A stretch of DNA of 64,000 nucleotides from Bolinopsis microptera (GCF_026151205.1 NC_087072.1:11632169-11696168), one strand, 5' to 3'. Shown: positions 1 through 15,500, counted from the stretch's first letter. Translations and numbers: made by a program. The notes: generated by a model not told the origin, from the letters alone.

Positions 1-455
1 TAAAACTTAAAACTTACTACATACTATATTATATGTTTTGATGCTATGTCCTAAGAAGGGTATTCTTCTAACAGTTTTTGATTGACTTGAATGTCTGAAG
101 CTTCTTTAAATTATTTTTATTCTTATTGTATTGCTGTGTAAATTCAATTATAATTATAATTCTAAACAACAAGCAAAATTCAGTATTGAAAACGTATCTT
201 ACCTTGCATTTGCATGTTTAAGTGCTGCACACTTAAAATTAAATCCTTAGTAACGGTCCCGTGTGCCACTCTCTACTCTCGAATGCAAGGTCTGCACTGT
301 TTGTATCTCTGTCTGTACCATTAAAATAATTGACTTAAATGGTAATGTCAATTGCCAATGCCCAATGATACTGGTACTAAGCTATGTAAGTAAACATTGA
401 CCATACGTGGCGTGACCACGATAAAATTCTTGTAATTTCTAAATACTTAACAGCT
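1..455. other. upstream flank / possible 5' leader of the membrane-protein gene
   Basis: No credible coding frame. The AT-rich sequence runs up to the ATG at 456. An AG at 452-453 just before that ATG could be a splice acceptor, so a separate upstream non-coding exon is possible. No TATA box or initiator is clear. Confidence 0.3.
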
Positions 456-582
456 ATGGCAAGTTTTCAACCTCAAGTGTTGAACAAGTTAAACACTACG
501 TTTAAAGATTTGATAACCGATAAGCAGAGCGAAGTATCCGGGATAGTGTTAACATGTTTCACATATCTCCTAATAGCTCTGG
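456..582 (+). CDS. exon 1: N-terminus and first membrane span
   Basis: Starts ATG GCA AGT TTT; ~27 polar residues, then a hydrophobic run (GIVLTCFTYLLIAL). It ends after one base of a codon at the donor G|GTAAGTG (583). The encoded frame continues exactly into exon 2. Confidence 0.65.
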
Positions 583-3500
583 GTAAGTGTTCCTGCAAAC
601 AGAATAATGTAATTAATAGGTTTCAATCAATTCACAAGTATTTGTTCAATTATTTATGGAAATGTAGTCGGAGAGGGGGCCACCCCATACTTATTTTCTT
701 GTAATGGTGATAACAGTTTATCAAAAAATGGCTTCGATTTAAAATAGATACAGGTTTTAATAAAATTCAATTGTATTAATTATATATACATATATTTTTT
801 ATCGTACACAATTAACGATTTCCTAACATTGGTTTATTTTCAGGGGTTATAATGCTGTTGAAATTGTACTTTCAAACAGTGTTTATTTTCGCTAAGTACT
901 TCCCGATCGTGACGCTTCCACTCTATGTGGTAGGAGCATGGGCCTTTTCTGCTCTTCTATTCTATATGGCCTGGGATATGGGATATGGCGTCGATGATAA
1001 TGGGAACATCCAGAAACACATCATGACAGAGACCTTTGCTACTGTTGTTCATCAAGGACTCATAGTTGGGTAAGCTAATAATTAAGGACTTATAATTGGG
1101 TAACCCTTCAGTTCCATGGGCAAATTTTCATTCAAATATTTCACTGAAGTAAAATATGTCGGACGATGTTTTGACCCTCTCTTTTCGATTCACTGTCATA
1201 TTTGAGCTTTAAAAAGTTCGTGAACGTGCTCACATAGTACAATTTTCTCACTCAAATAATATAGTCGCTGTGGTCGTAATCGATATTATAATTGCATTTT
1301 GTTGTCTCGCACCCAAGTGTCTGTTTGTGTTTGTGTATCCTAATTAAAACTCGAGTGGCTGCATTCCTGATCCTGCCAGACACCACCAATACGCGTATCG
1401 ATTTATGCGTGCAAATAATTTGCCCATGGAACAGGTCAACCTTTTAATTTTATTTCGCAAATAGAATTTGCGCAAATTTTTCACTGTATTATTTGCCCAT
1501 GGAACTAAAGGCTTTTAAAGGGTAAGCTAATAAGGACTGGGTAAGCTGATGATACTTATTAATAATTAACTCCCGGAAACTTGATTTACGGGAGCTGGAG
1601 GTAAATTTTGATGACGACGATCACAATCAATGATTCAATGATTAAGGGCTAATTGCTGTTCATGTTTGAGTTTCATCTTTTTCAGAGCTGTATTTTTGAT
1701 GATCGCTCCGTTCACCCTGCTCATGCCCCGACTCAGATTCGGCAGATCCTCCTCTGATAACGTAAGTTGTAGTAAATAACGTGTCTTTTTGTTTTACCAC
1801 CTGGTTCTCTGTTCGTAATATAATTAGTATATTTCTTTATTCTAATAGTACTTCTTTTCCTGTTCGTGTATTGTGTGTGTTCGTGAACTCTCTCAAATTT
1901 TAATTTTCAAAACAACATTTTCAAAACACACTTTTCAAAACTTCAAAACACATTTTCAAGTAGCTTAAGTTCTGACAGTTAATGCATATTTACGCCTTTC
2001 CCTTAAGTTTATAAGAACAATTAAAATACATTTATTTATGTAAATTATACAACATTGGATAGGTGATGTAATGGGGATACACTACACTTGTAATCCATAT
2101 TATATTATAAAAGTCTCCTATTTTATACTAGGCTTGCTTTTGAATATAGCATTGTATTACAATGTGCAGTGGTAGCATAGTAGACAAAACTGTGTGTAAA
2201 CTGGAACTAGTGACGTCCAGGTAACTCCTTTGTGTAACTAGTGTCGTCCAGGTAACTCCTGTGTGTAACTAGTGTCGTCCAGGTAACTCCTGTGTGTAAC
2301 TAGTGTCGTCCAGGTAACTCCTGTGTGTAACTAGTGTCGTCCAGGTAACTCCTTTGTGTAACTAGTGTCGTCCAGGTAACTCCTGTGTGTAACTAGTGTC
2401 GTCCAGGTAACTCCTGTGTGTAACTAGTGTCGTCCAGGTAACTCCTTTGTGTAACTAGTGTCGTCCAGGTAACTCCTGTGTGTAACTAGTGTCGTCCAGG
2501 TAAGTGGTAACTCCTGTGTGTAACTTGTGTCGTCCAGGTAACTCCTTTGTGTAACTAGTGTCGTCCAGGTAAGTGGTAACTCCTGTGTGTAACTTGTGTC
2601 GTTCAGGTAACTCCTTTGTGTAACTAGTGTCGTCCAGGTAACTCCTGTGTGTAACTAGTGTCGTCCAGGTAACTCCTTTGTGTAACTAGTGTCGTCCAGG
2701 TAACTCCTGTGTGTAACTAGTGTCGTCCAGGTAACTCCTGTGTGTAACTAGTGTCGTCCAGGTAACTCCTTTGTGTAACTAGTGTCGTCCAGGTAACTCC
2801 TGTGTGTAACTAGTGTCGTCCAGGTAACTCCTGTGTGTAACTAGTGTCGTCCAGGTAACTCCTGTGTGTAACTAGTGTCGTCCAGAAACACACACACACA
2901 CACCTCTGAAGTACCATTTTGGGAAATCTTACAATTGCTGAAAGAATTTCAGTGTACACTGTTGAACACACAGTGACGCTCAGTACTTCGCTATTGTGTG
3001 TATATTGTGTATTATTGTCTTTTCATCCAGGGGCATTATCCTGCACTGTGCAAATCCAGTCTCTTAACCACAAAGGCGTTAATTGTTGCAATATCCAACT
3101 GGTTAAATCACAGGATCACTGGAAAATAGTAAGAACTAAGAGTGTAAGAGTGTAACTAAAAATAACAGAATGCAGAAAGTTTAACAAATAGCTTCAACCT
3201 GTCATTACAATTATTATACTACTACTATTATAGTACTGGAGTATACATCATTCAAAGTTTTAACCCTGCCTTCTAACGGATACTTTGTAGGCTTCTAAAC
3301 TGTTTCCTGGGGGGGGGGGGGGGGGGGGTTCGGGTACCAAGTGGGGTACACTAAACTGTTTCCGGTGGGGGGCGCCGGGGGGGTTTCGGGTATCAAGTCA
3401 GTGATCGACCGAGAGCAGGATATTTGCTGAGGCCGAGGAGTGCTTTTCCAACCGAGGCTGAGGCCGAGGGGTGAATTTTTGAATTTGACCGAGGCCTCGG

Positions 3501-6500
3501 CCTCGGTCGATCACTGTACCAAGTGTTGGACATCACGTTGGTGGGGGGGGGGGGGGGTACACTAAACTTCCCGAACCCCCCCCCCCCCCCCCACGGAAAC
3601 GAGAGCAGGATATTTGCTGAGGCCGAGGCCTCGGTCGATCACTGTACCAAGTGTTGGACATCACGTTGGTGGGGGGGGGTACACTAAACTGTTTCCGTGG
3701 GGGGGGGGGGGGGGGGGGGGAGGGTTCCAAGTGTTGGACATTTCGTTGGTGGTTGGTCATTTTTCTCCCAAAAGAAAGCTAATACATGGTACTAAATGGT
3801 GGGTCTACTGCCCATTTCAATGCAATTTGTTTAATTTGTTTAATTTGTTTAATTTGTTTAATTTGTTTAATTTGTTTAATTTGTTTAATTTGTTTAATTT
3901 GTTTAATTTGTTTAATTTGTTTAATTTGTTTAATTTGTTTGATACAATTAAATTAAATTTTGATAAACAAATTTATCCAATCCCATCCCCCGGCCCCCCC
4001 CCCCCCTCTAGCTCTCATCGGTCTCCCCGATTTACAAACCCGAAATAGTTTAAATACAGATTTGATCTTAAAAACAAAGATAAAGTGTCCAACCTGAACT
4101 GATTGTTTCTCATGCAGAATCTCATGCTGGGCAAAGATCTTTCAGTGTTATTGGACCTAAAATTTACAACAATCTACCACCATCAGTTAAAATGTGTTAT
4201 ACAGATTACAGTGGATATGTTTAAGACTGCTTTAAAGACATGCTTATTTAATTTGTCACAATTCGGAGAAGTTATATTCCTCGTCGTATCTTGTATCTTG
4301 TTGTATATTCCTAGGATGTAATCGGTTTAATGGGTATATTTATTATTTACTGACAAAGAGTAAAGTCAGTTGAGTAGGAATATATTCAACTGCTCGTCTT
4401 ATCACAGCTCAAGTGTGATTTAGTGAGTTTTTCTCAGACTTTTAAGCGAGTATTAGTGTGAGAATCAATGTACCAGCGTTTAAGGCCTACATCCGATCTG
4501 TTAATCGTATTAAGCTGTTATGTTAAAGCGGAACTGTGTAACAATGCTCTGGTACGTGTAACTGAAACATTTTCTTCATAGATTCATAAAAAGTCAGGAA
4601 TTCTCCTGGCATTCGTCTTAAAACATTGAACTATATTGAATTACGTTCTCCGTGTATATTATAACGTATATTAAACATTCCAATTATTCTGCACACTAAA
4701 TATTTCCGTGTAACGTGTAGTGTGGAAGTGCCTCATAATGCCCTAACTAGTAGTTAGTATTTAGTAACTACTCCTCTTGACAAGGGTGTAAGCAGGGGGG
4801 CCTCTTGGTTAGCTACACTTTTGAACATCAGGTCTTCTAAGAGTTAAAAATACTAGCATGAACCCGTCTAACCCTAAAGTGGTGTCAAGACTAAAAGTAA
4901 AATAATTATTACCTATTTAATTCGCGTTTTTGACACCACTTGGGGGTCCAAATTTTGGGCACTAAAATTCTTATTCCATGGCCAATTTTTATTTTTTCAC
5001 GCTGATTTGAAAAGTAATAAAGCATTTTACCCATACCAGTCAAAAAAATCCTTCTAGAGTTCATCACAAGTAGCACCCACCTTGAAGATCTTTGACACCC
5101 AGACACACCCCATTGGCGAACAAACTTTGGATATAACCTTAGGTCACCAGCTCTTTCACTGAAGTCATTAGCCCTTTCAGGCTTTCACTGAAGTCATCAG
5201 ATGTGACTCTGATCAACGGTATAGTTGTCCCAAAGAATTATTTTAATACAATATGTGTTAGATACCACTTAAACACAAAGAATAGCCCAAGTTATTGTTA
5301 CTATACCAGGGTTCTTTGAAATCTTCCCCAGAAGAGAATATATTACGATTTAAATTAACTGCTCGACTCAAGAGCCACCACCAAAACAGTGGCTCCTGAG
5401 TTCTGGTGATTATAAGCGGGCTATATTGTAATACATGGGCAGATGATACACTGCTGTAAAATAGAGCCATAATAGAGCCTGGAATATACAAAGACACATA
5501 CTGTTGTGGCTCTGACTGGACCAAGCTAATGACTGTATGGTTAGAGAGGGAGGTAGCTGAATGTGGTGAGGTTAGAGAGGGAGGTAGCTGAATGTAGTGA
5601 GGTTAGAGAGGGAGGGAGCTGAATATAGTGAGGTTAGAGAGGGAGGGAGCTGAATGTAGTGAGGTTAGAGAGGGAGGGAGCTGAATGTAGTGAGGTTAGA
5701 GAGGGAGGTAGCTGAATTTAGTGAGGTTAGAGAGGGAGGTAGCTGAATGTAGTGAGGTTAGAGAGGGAGGTAGCTGAATGTAGTGAGGTTAGAGAGGGAG
5801 GTAGCTGAATGTAGTGAGGTTAGAGAGGGAGGTAGCTGAATGTAGTGAGGTTAGAGAGGGAGGTAGCTGAATGTAGTGAGGTTAGAGAGGGAGGGAGCTG
5901 AATGTAGTGAGGTTAGAGAGGGAGGTAGCTGAATGTAGTGAGGTTAGAGAGGGAGGGAGCTGAATGTAGCGAGGTTAGAGAGGGAGGTAGCTGAATGTAG
6001 TGAGGTTAGAGAGGGAGGGAGCTGAATGTAGTGAGGTTAGAGAGGGAGGTAGCTGAATGTAGTGAGGTTAGAGAGGGAGGTAGCTGAATGTAGCGAGGTT
6101 AGAGAGGGAGGTAGCTGAATGTAGTGAGGTTAGAGAGGGAGGGAGCTGAATGTAGTGAGGTTAGAGAGGGAGGTAGCTGAATGTAGTGAGGTTAGAGAGG
6201 GAGGTAGCTGAATGTACTGTGGTAAGAGAGGGAGGTAGCTGAATGTAGCGAGGTTAGAGAGGGAGGTAGCTGAATGTAGTGAGGTTAGAGAGGGAGGTAA
6301 CTGAATGTAGTGAGGTTAGAGAGGGAGGGAGCTGAATGTAGTGAGGTTAGAGAGGGAGGTAGCTGAATGTAGTGAGGTTAGAGAGGGAGGTAGCTGAATC
6401 TAGCGAGGTTAGAGAGGGAGGTAGCTGAATGTACTGTGGTTAGAGACTAGAGAGGGAGGAAGCTGAATATAGTGAGGTTAGAGAGGGAGGTAGCTGAATG

Positions 6501-9500
6501 TACTGTGGTAAGAGAGGGATGTAGCTGAATGTACTGTGGTAAGAGAGGGAGGTAGCTGAATGTACTGTGGTAAGAGAGGGAGGTAGCTGAATGTACTGTG
6601 GTAAGAGAGGGAGGTAGCTGAATGTACTGTGGTAAGAGAGGGAGGTAGCTTGGCTGGAGATTGTGAAATACATGTGAGGGTGTGTTTATAAGAAGTAGGT
6701 CATGTCAACCATCAGTTGACCATATATTTCTTTACACTGCACTTACTCTAGTAGCAGGGAATAGTTGAGTGTGCACTTCGATGTATACGATTTCTGACAA
6801 CACAGGGTTGTTTGTTAGATCATTCTTAACCAAAATCGTTTAGGTACGCAATTTGTGTCGCTAGACATAACCCTACAGGGCAAATTTTCTAAATTACCCT
6901 CAGTCGCGTATATGGGATTTTTGTATTTCAGCCCCTGAAGGTCATAGAGACTTCAATTTTAGCTTAAAACTACCGCAATGGCCATATTTATATACAAGTT
7001 ATGAAGCAACATAAGGTCTCCAGTGCTTTGTTTTATAGATATTGACAAAAAACTGTTTTTTGTCTCAGCGAACCAAAAATGGGACCGAATACTGATAACT
7101 TGAACTAGGAAAATTGTAGAGACTTGAATTTTAGCTTAAAATGAGCGCAAACATCACATTTATATACAACTTATAAAGCAATATAAGCCCTTTAATGCTT
7201 ATTTGTTAAGATATTGACAAAAATCGGTCATTTTGGCTACACGCGTGAGGAAAAACACCAAATTGGGCAACAACTTTGGTCTTTTTTTGACCAGTTTTGT
7301 GCTCAAGTTATTAAAATGTGCTTTGATGTTGTAGATCGGGTGTTTTCTTCCAATATGGGTTTCGGTATAAATCTGGAAGCACCCGGTTCATGGGTGATAG
7401 GGGTTAAAAACCCAAAAATGTCAGGCGATGGGCGAGACAATTGTCTGAATTTGGTTATAAAAACACTTGCACTCTTTGCTAGGGTTTGCTTTTTTCTGCT
7501 ACATCGATCCGATTTCTAACTACTAATCATCCGCATCTAGATCATTCTCTTTTAGATACATGATTTCTATAAGTTCTTAAAGGTACATATTCCGGCATGA
7601 TGTAAAGTCTATATCAAAGCATTTTAATGTGGTCTTAACAAGTTGCAAGATATTCAAATTCACTAATATAAAACAAAGATTGTAGGTTATCCTTCTTTTA
7701 CATAATATTGAGTAATTGTGGGCTTTTTGAGGGGGAGGCTATAAAATGGCCGAATATAACTTTAACGTAAACGACCCAATAATAATATTAAACGTAGAAT
7801 GAAACTACTTAAAACTTATACAGATTCATGGTATCCTGTTTCAAGACGCTTGCTCCTGATTTTTAGCAACAATATCAACTGACCCCACGACGTTGTAATA
7901 TAATTGTGAGTAGGCAATCACTTGATCTATAAGTTTTGAACGGTAGTTTGTAAAAATAATTACATTCTACAAACATTATACGCTCCTACTATGCAATTAC
8001 TAGCCTCTGGACTAACTCCCAATCATCTGTCCATATAATGGTGTTTCTGGACAGATAGATGGTGTATGATGCCCTCATGCTAATTTCAGCGATCTTCATG
8101 CAGGCCTTTTTCTCTTTAGTGTTTACGTTCAAGGTGCAGTGGTTCATAAAGGTTTGGAGGCTGCAGTTGTGAATGCCTCGAACTCGAACTGCTACTGTCT
8201 GGAGCTTGCAATCTCTTCTGTCAGCTGCTGATATCTCTTCATATTCTTTTCTCTTGATCAGCAAAGTTCTCCTCATTCAGATGCACCTTCTTCGCTTTAT
8301 CTGAATAGATCACTACATCTGGTCTCAGTTGTATTACACTAATGTAATGTCTAACAATAACGTTCATAAGTGCTAAAATTTCGAACTAGCGGACCATATT
8401 CGAAGGAGAAATTTGGGACAGTTTTTTGCTTGGAAATACTGATTTTAACCACAAATCGAATTTTAACCACAAAAATCAAAAATGACTCCCAATAATATTC
8501 TTATGGAGAGTGTGGATAAATATTAAATATTTAAAATAATACAGGTTTGACTATAATGAAGTTGTGTCAATAATCATGTAAAGAATAATAGATAACCTAC
8601 AATCTTAGTTTGGTAAACCAATTTGGTATCTTTCCTGTGTAGCCAAAATTACTCAATATGTAAAACTAAAAGAAGGATTATAACCTACAATCTTTGTTTT
8701 ATTAGTGAACTTGAATATCTTGCAACTTGTTAAGACCACATTAAAATGCTTTGATATAGACTTTACATCATGCCGGAATATGTACCTTTAAGAACTTATA
8801 GAAATCATGTATCTAAAAGAGACTGATCTAGATGCGGATGATTAGTAGTTAGAAATCGGATCGATGTAGCAGAAAAAAGCAAACCCTAACAAAGAGTGCA
8901 AGTGTTTTTATAACCAAATTCAGACAATTGTCTCGCCCATCGCCTGACATTTTAGGGTTTTTAACCCCTATCACACATGAACCGGGTCCTTCCAGATTTA
9001 TACCGAAACCCATATTGGAAGAAAACACCCGATCTACAACATCAAAGCACATTTTAATAACTTGAGCACAAAACTGGTAAAAAAAGACCAAAGTTTTTAC
9101 CCAATTTGGTATTTTTCCTCACGCGTGTATCCAAAATGACCGATTTTTGTCAATATCTTAACAAATAAGCATTAAAGGGCTTATATTGCTTTATAAGTTG
9201 TATATAAATGTGATGTTTGCGCTCATTTTAAGCTAAAATTCAAGTCTCTACGATTTTCCTAGTTCAAGTTATCAAAATTCAGTCCCATTTTTGGTTCGCT
9301 GAGCCAAAAAACAGTTTTTTGTCAATATCTATAAAACAAAGCACTGGAGACCTTATGTTGCTTCATAACTTGTATATAAATATGGCCATTGCGGTAGTTT
9401 TAAGCTAAAATTGAAGTCTCTATGACCTTCAGGGGCTGAAATACAAAAATCCCATATACGCGACTGAGGGTAATTTAGAAAATTTGCCCTGTAGGGTTAT

Positions 9501-12500
9501 GTCTAGCGACACAAATTGCGTACCTAAACGATTTTGGTTAAGAATGATCTAACAAACAACCCTGTGTTGTCAGAAATCGTATACATCGAAGTGCACACTC
9601 AACTATTCCCTGCTACTGGAGTAACTGGTCTAATTTTTACACATTAGCCTAGCCCAGTAGATCGCTGTCTTTAGTAAGGGTAAACTGTATACCTATACTT
9701 TAAACACAGGTGCCCACAAAATTTACATAACACTATCTTTTGGGACAAGTTTAATCTGCATTTTGCATTAGCTTAGTCCATATTTAGCTACCTCCAGCTC
9801 CCTCTCTTAGCCCATATTTAGGATAAGGACAGTGATTTAAAGCGCACCTTCGGAACGTTTATCATGACATTTTACCATCACTGAAGCACTAAGGATCACT
9901 TGAGCTTTACGATTCTAGACGGGACTGTATAACTGTATTATACCGTGCGAGGGGGGCGGAGCGGGTACCGTGCGATTGGGCGGGTACCGTGTGGGGGGGG
10001 GGGTACCTTACCTTGGGTACCTTGGGTTCGTTTCGGGCTAGCACGCCCAGGCCAAGACATCTTGCGTCTCCACCACCGGGTTCTCCGTTATCATGTCTTG
10101 CTCACAGCCCATTCCAAGATTGAATTTCCATTAGGGGTAGGAGGGGTGTCGGGGACGGTATGGAGAAAGCGATCAAGTGCTGCCTTGAATTTTGGCAATG
10201 TTGGTATAGACTTGATGTCGTGAGGCACAACGTTATACAAAGCAGAGGCCACTGAAGGGAAAGAATGGAACCTCATGGTGTTGATGCTTTTGTATTTTGG
10301 TCCGCCAAGAGGACGAAGACATGTAACACCTCTTCTTTGAGAGTGGTGGAAAGAAATGTTTACACTGTTGGGAATCTCACCGTAGTAAATTTTCCAGACA
10401 AGGATGATCATGTACCTTTCGCGGCGGCGCTGTAGGGAGTAGAGATCAAGCTGCTTCAGGGGGAGGGGGGCGGGTACCCATGCGAGGGGGCGGGTACCGT
10501 GCGAGGGGCGGTACCATGCGAGAGGGGTGGGGGATGGGGTCGTTTACCGTGTTCACACTTGTTAATAAAGTAAATTGTCCCTTTGCCGTAGAGTATCCTG
10601 TTGTTAGGATGAGTGTGTGCAGATGTTATAGCAAATGTACTGGTTATTTAATGCGTGTTCTTATGTAAATATTCCTGTATAACTAAAACAGTAAAACTAG
10701 CTATATTATGTAAATGAACTCATTCCAGCCAATAGAGTATGTATGTCAAACACTTCTAAATTATGAATATGCTTGTAGAGAAAGGATGACTCGTGGTTTG
10801 ATATTCTAGACTCACGTTTTTAGATTTTCCCTTTCTTTATAAAATCAATAGTCTGATGGGTTCTATAACTCCTAGAAAGCATATTGACATGCTGAAGCAT
10901 CAAAAATACGTCCAAGACTTAAATGTTACTATAATCTTTCCATTTTTATTGAGTAACTGTTCGTTACTCACCAGCTACAAGATACACTCACCAGCTACAA
11001 GACACACTCACCAGCTACAAGACACACTCACCAGCTACGAGACACACTCACCAGCTACAAGACACACTCACCAGCTACAAGACACACTCACCAGCTACAA
11101 GACACACTCACCAGCTACAAGACACACTCACCAGCTACAAGACACACTCACCAGCTACAAGACACACTCACCAGCTACAAGACACACTCACCAGCTACAA
11201 GACACACTCACCAGCTACAAGACACACTCACCAGCTACAAGACACACTCACCAGCTACAAGACACACTCACCAGCTACAAGACACACTCACCAGCTACAA
11301 GACACACTCACCAGCTACAAGACACACTCACCAGCTACAAATCACACTCACCAGCTACAAGACACACTCACCAGCTACAAGACACACTCACCAGCTACAA
11401 GACACACTCACCAGCTACAAGACACACTCACCAGCTACAAGACACACTCACCAGCTACAAGACACACTCACCAGCTACAAGACACACTCACCAGCTACAA
11501 GACACACTCACCAGCTACAAGACACACTCACCAGCTACAAAACACACTCACCAGCTACAAGACACACTCACCAGCTACAAGACACACTCACCAGCTACAA
11601 GACACACTCACCAGCTACAAGACACACTCACCAGCTACAAGACACACTCACCAGCTACAAGACACACTCACCATCTACAAGACACACTCACCAGCTACAA
11701 GACACAATCACCATCTACAAGACTCACTCACCAGCTACAAGACACACTCACCAGCTACAAGACACACTCACCAGCTACAAGACACACTCACCAGCTACAA
11801 GACACACTCACCATCTACAAGACACACTCACCAGCTACAAGACACACTCATCAGCTACAAGACACCCTCACCAGCTACAAGACACACTCACCAGCTACAA
11901 GACACACTCACCAGCTACAATACACACTCACCAGCTACAAGACACACTCACCAGCTACAAGACACACTCACCAGCTACAAGACACACTCACCAGCTACAA
12001 GACACACTCACCAGCTACAAGACACACTCACCAGCTACAAGACACACTCACCAGCTACAAGACACACTCACCAGCTACAAGACACACTCACCAGCTACAA
12101 GACACACTCACCAGCTACAAGACACACTCACCAGCTACAAGACACACTCACCAGCTACAAGACACACTCACCATCTACAAGACTCACTCACCAGCTACAA
12201 GACACACTCACCAGCTACAAGACACACTCACCAGCTACAAGACACACTCACCAGCTACAAGACACACTCACCAGCTACAAGACACACTCACCATCTACAA
12301 GACACACTCACCAGCTACAAGACACACTCACCAGCTACAAGACACACTCACCAGCTACAAATCACACTCACCAGCTACAAATCACACTCACCAGCTACAA
12401 GACACACTCACCAGCTACAAGACACACTCACCAGCTACAAGACACACTCACCAGCTACAAGACACACTCACCAGCTACAAGACACACTCACCAGCTACAA

Positions 12501-15500
12501 GACACACTCACCAGCTACAAGACACACTCACCAGCTACAAGACACACTCACCAGCTACAAGACACACTCACCAGCTACAAGACACACTCACCAGCTACAA
12601 GACACACTCACCAGCTACAAGACACACTCACCAGCTACAAGACACACTCACCAGCTACAAGACACACTCACCAGCTACAAGACACACTCACCAGCTACAA
12701 GACACACTCACCAGCTACAAGACACACTCACCAGCTACAAGACACACTCACCAGCTACAAGACACACTCACCAGCTACAAGACACACTCACCAGCTACAA
12801 GACACACTCACCAGCTACAAATCACACTCACCAGCTACAAGACACACTCACCAGCTACAAGACACACTCACCAGCTACAAGACACACTCACCAGCTACAA
12901 GACACACTCACCAGCTACAAGACACACTCACCAGCTACAAGACACACTCACCAGCTACAAGACACACTCACCAGCTACAAGACACACTCACCAGCTACAA
13001 GACACACTCACCAGCTACAAGACACACTCACCAGCTACAAGACACACTCACCATCTACAAGACTCACTCACCAGCTACAAGACACACTCACCAGCTACAA
13101 GACACACTCACCAGCTACAAGACACACTCACCAGCTACAAGACACACTCACCAGCTACAAGACACACTCACCATCTACAAGACACACTCACCAGCTACAA
13201 GACACACTCACCAGCTACAAAACACACTCACCAGCTACAAGACACACTCACCAGCTACAAGACACACTCACCAGCTACAAGACACACTCACCAGCTACAA
13301 GACACACTCACCAGCTACAAGACACACTCATCAGCTACAAGACACCCTCACCAGCTACAAGACACACTCACCAGCTACAATACACACTCACCAGCTACAA
13401 GACACACTCACCAGCTACAAGACACACTCACCAGCTACAAGACACACTCACCAGCTACAAGACACACTCACCAGCTACAAGACACACTCACCAGCTACAA
13501 GACACACTCACCAGCTACAAGACACACTCACCAGCTACAAGACACACTCACCATCTACAAGACACACTCACCAGCTACAAGACACACTCACCAGCTACAA
13601 GACACACTCACCAGCTACAAGACACACTCACCAGCTACAAGACACACTCACCAGCTACAAGACACACTCACCAGCTACAAGACACACTCACCAGCTACAA
13701 GACACACTCACCATCTACAAGACACACTCACCATCTACAAGACACACTCACCAGCTACAAGACACACTCACCAGCTACAAGACACCCTCACCAGCTACAA
13801 GACACACTCACCAGCTACAAGACACACTCACCAGCTACAAGACACACTCACCAGCTACAAGACACACTCACCAGCTACAAGACACACTCACCAGCTACAA
13901 GACACACTCACCAGCTACAAGACACACTCACCAGCTACAAGACACACTCACCAGCTACAAGACACACTCACCAGCTACAAGACACACTCACCAGCTACAA
14001 GACACATTCACCAGCTACAAGACACACTCACCAGCTACAAGACACACTCACCAGCTACAAGACACACTCACCAGCTACAAGACACACTCACCATCTACAA
14101 GACACACTCACCAGCTACAAGACACACTCACCAGCTACAAGACACACTCACCAGCTACAAGACACACTCACCAGCTACAAGACACACTCACCATCTACAA
14201 GACACACTCACCAGCTACAAGACACACTCACCAGCTACAAGACACACTCATCAGCTACAAGACACCCTCACCAGCTACAAGACACACTCACCAGCTACAA
14301 GACACACTCACCAGCTACAAGACACACTCACCAGCTACAAGACACACTCACCAGCTACAAGACACACTCACCAGCTACAAGACACACTCACCAGCTACAA
14401 GACACACTCACCAGCTACAAGACACACTCACCAGCTACAAGACACACTCACCAGCTACAAGACACATTCACCAGCTACAAGACACACTCACCAGCTACAA
14501 GACACACTCACCAGCTACAAGACACACTCACCAGCTACAAAACACACTCACCATCTACAAGACACACTCACCAGCTACAAGACACACTCACCAGCTACAA
14601 GACACACTCACCAGCTACAAATCACACTCACCAGCTACAAGACACACTCACCAGCTACAAGACACACTCACCAGCTACAAGACACACTCACCAGCTACAA
14701 GACACACTCACCAGCTACAAGACACACTCACCAGCTACAAGACACACTCACCAGCTACAAGACACACTCACCAGCTACAAGACACACTCACCAGCTACAA
14801 GACACACTCACCAGCTACAAGACACACTCCCCAGCTACAAGACACACTCACCAGCTACAAGACACACTCACCAGCTACAAGACACACTCACCAGCTACAA
14901 GACACACTCACCAGCTACAAGACACACTCACCAGCTACAAGACACACTCACCAGCTACAAGACACACTCACCAGCTACAAGACACACTCACCAGCTACAA
15001 GACACACTCACCAGCTACAAGACACACTCACCAGCTACAAGACACACTCACCAGCTACAAAACACACTCACCAGCTACAAAACACACTCACCAGCTACAA
15101 GACACACTCACCAGCTACAAGACACACTCACCAGCTACAAGACAATCGACAATATGAGACAGACTTTAAATGAAAGGTAGGTTAAACTCTCTGGGCAAAA
15201 GTGGTTGCAAAATATAGTCAATTTTGCATCTTGTCGTTCGCCAATAACTCAAAAACACAGTATTTTAGAAATTACGACTTATGTGGTCCAAAAATTGGTA
15301 TTTCCTTGAAATTGGTAACATGTGCATTATTGAAAAGGTAGGTTAAACTCTCTGAATTATTGAAACATTTCTCCAGGCCGCATAGTAAAGACAAGTAGTC
15401 CATGTTTAGCAACGTTATTTCTCCTTTTAACTACAAGAAATCTCTCGACATTCCCATCGTGATGACTCACTTAAATTAGTGTTCTAATTTCTAATAGTGT

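Noticed and set aside
2203-2885. CRISPR-like array
   Set aside because: No distinct spacers; contiguous tandem repeat in eukaryotic intronic DNA. The same applies to the other arrays.
7214-9091. Matching ~100- and 80-codon frames in the two foldback arms as a conserved protein
   Set aside because: Conservation follows from arm symmetry; no domain, and arms of such elements are usually non-coding.
10856-15157. 1433-codon open frame with a THSPATRHTHQLQDTLTSYK period
   Set aside because: A 20-bp satellite lacking stops in all + frames produces it automatically; no independent coding evidence.
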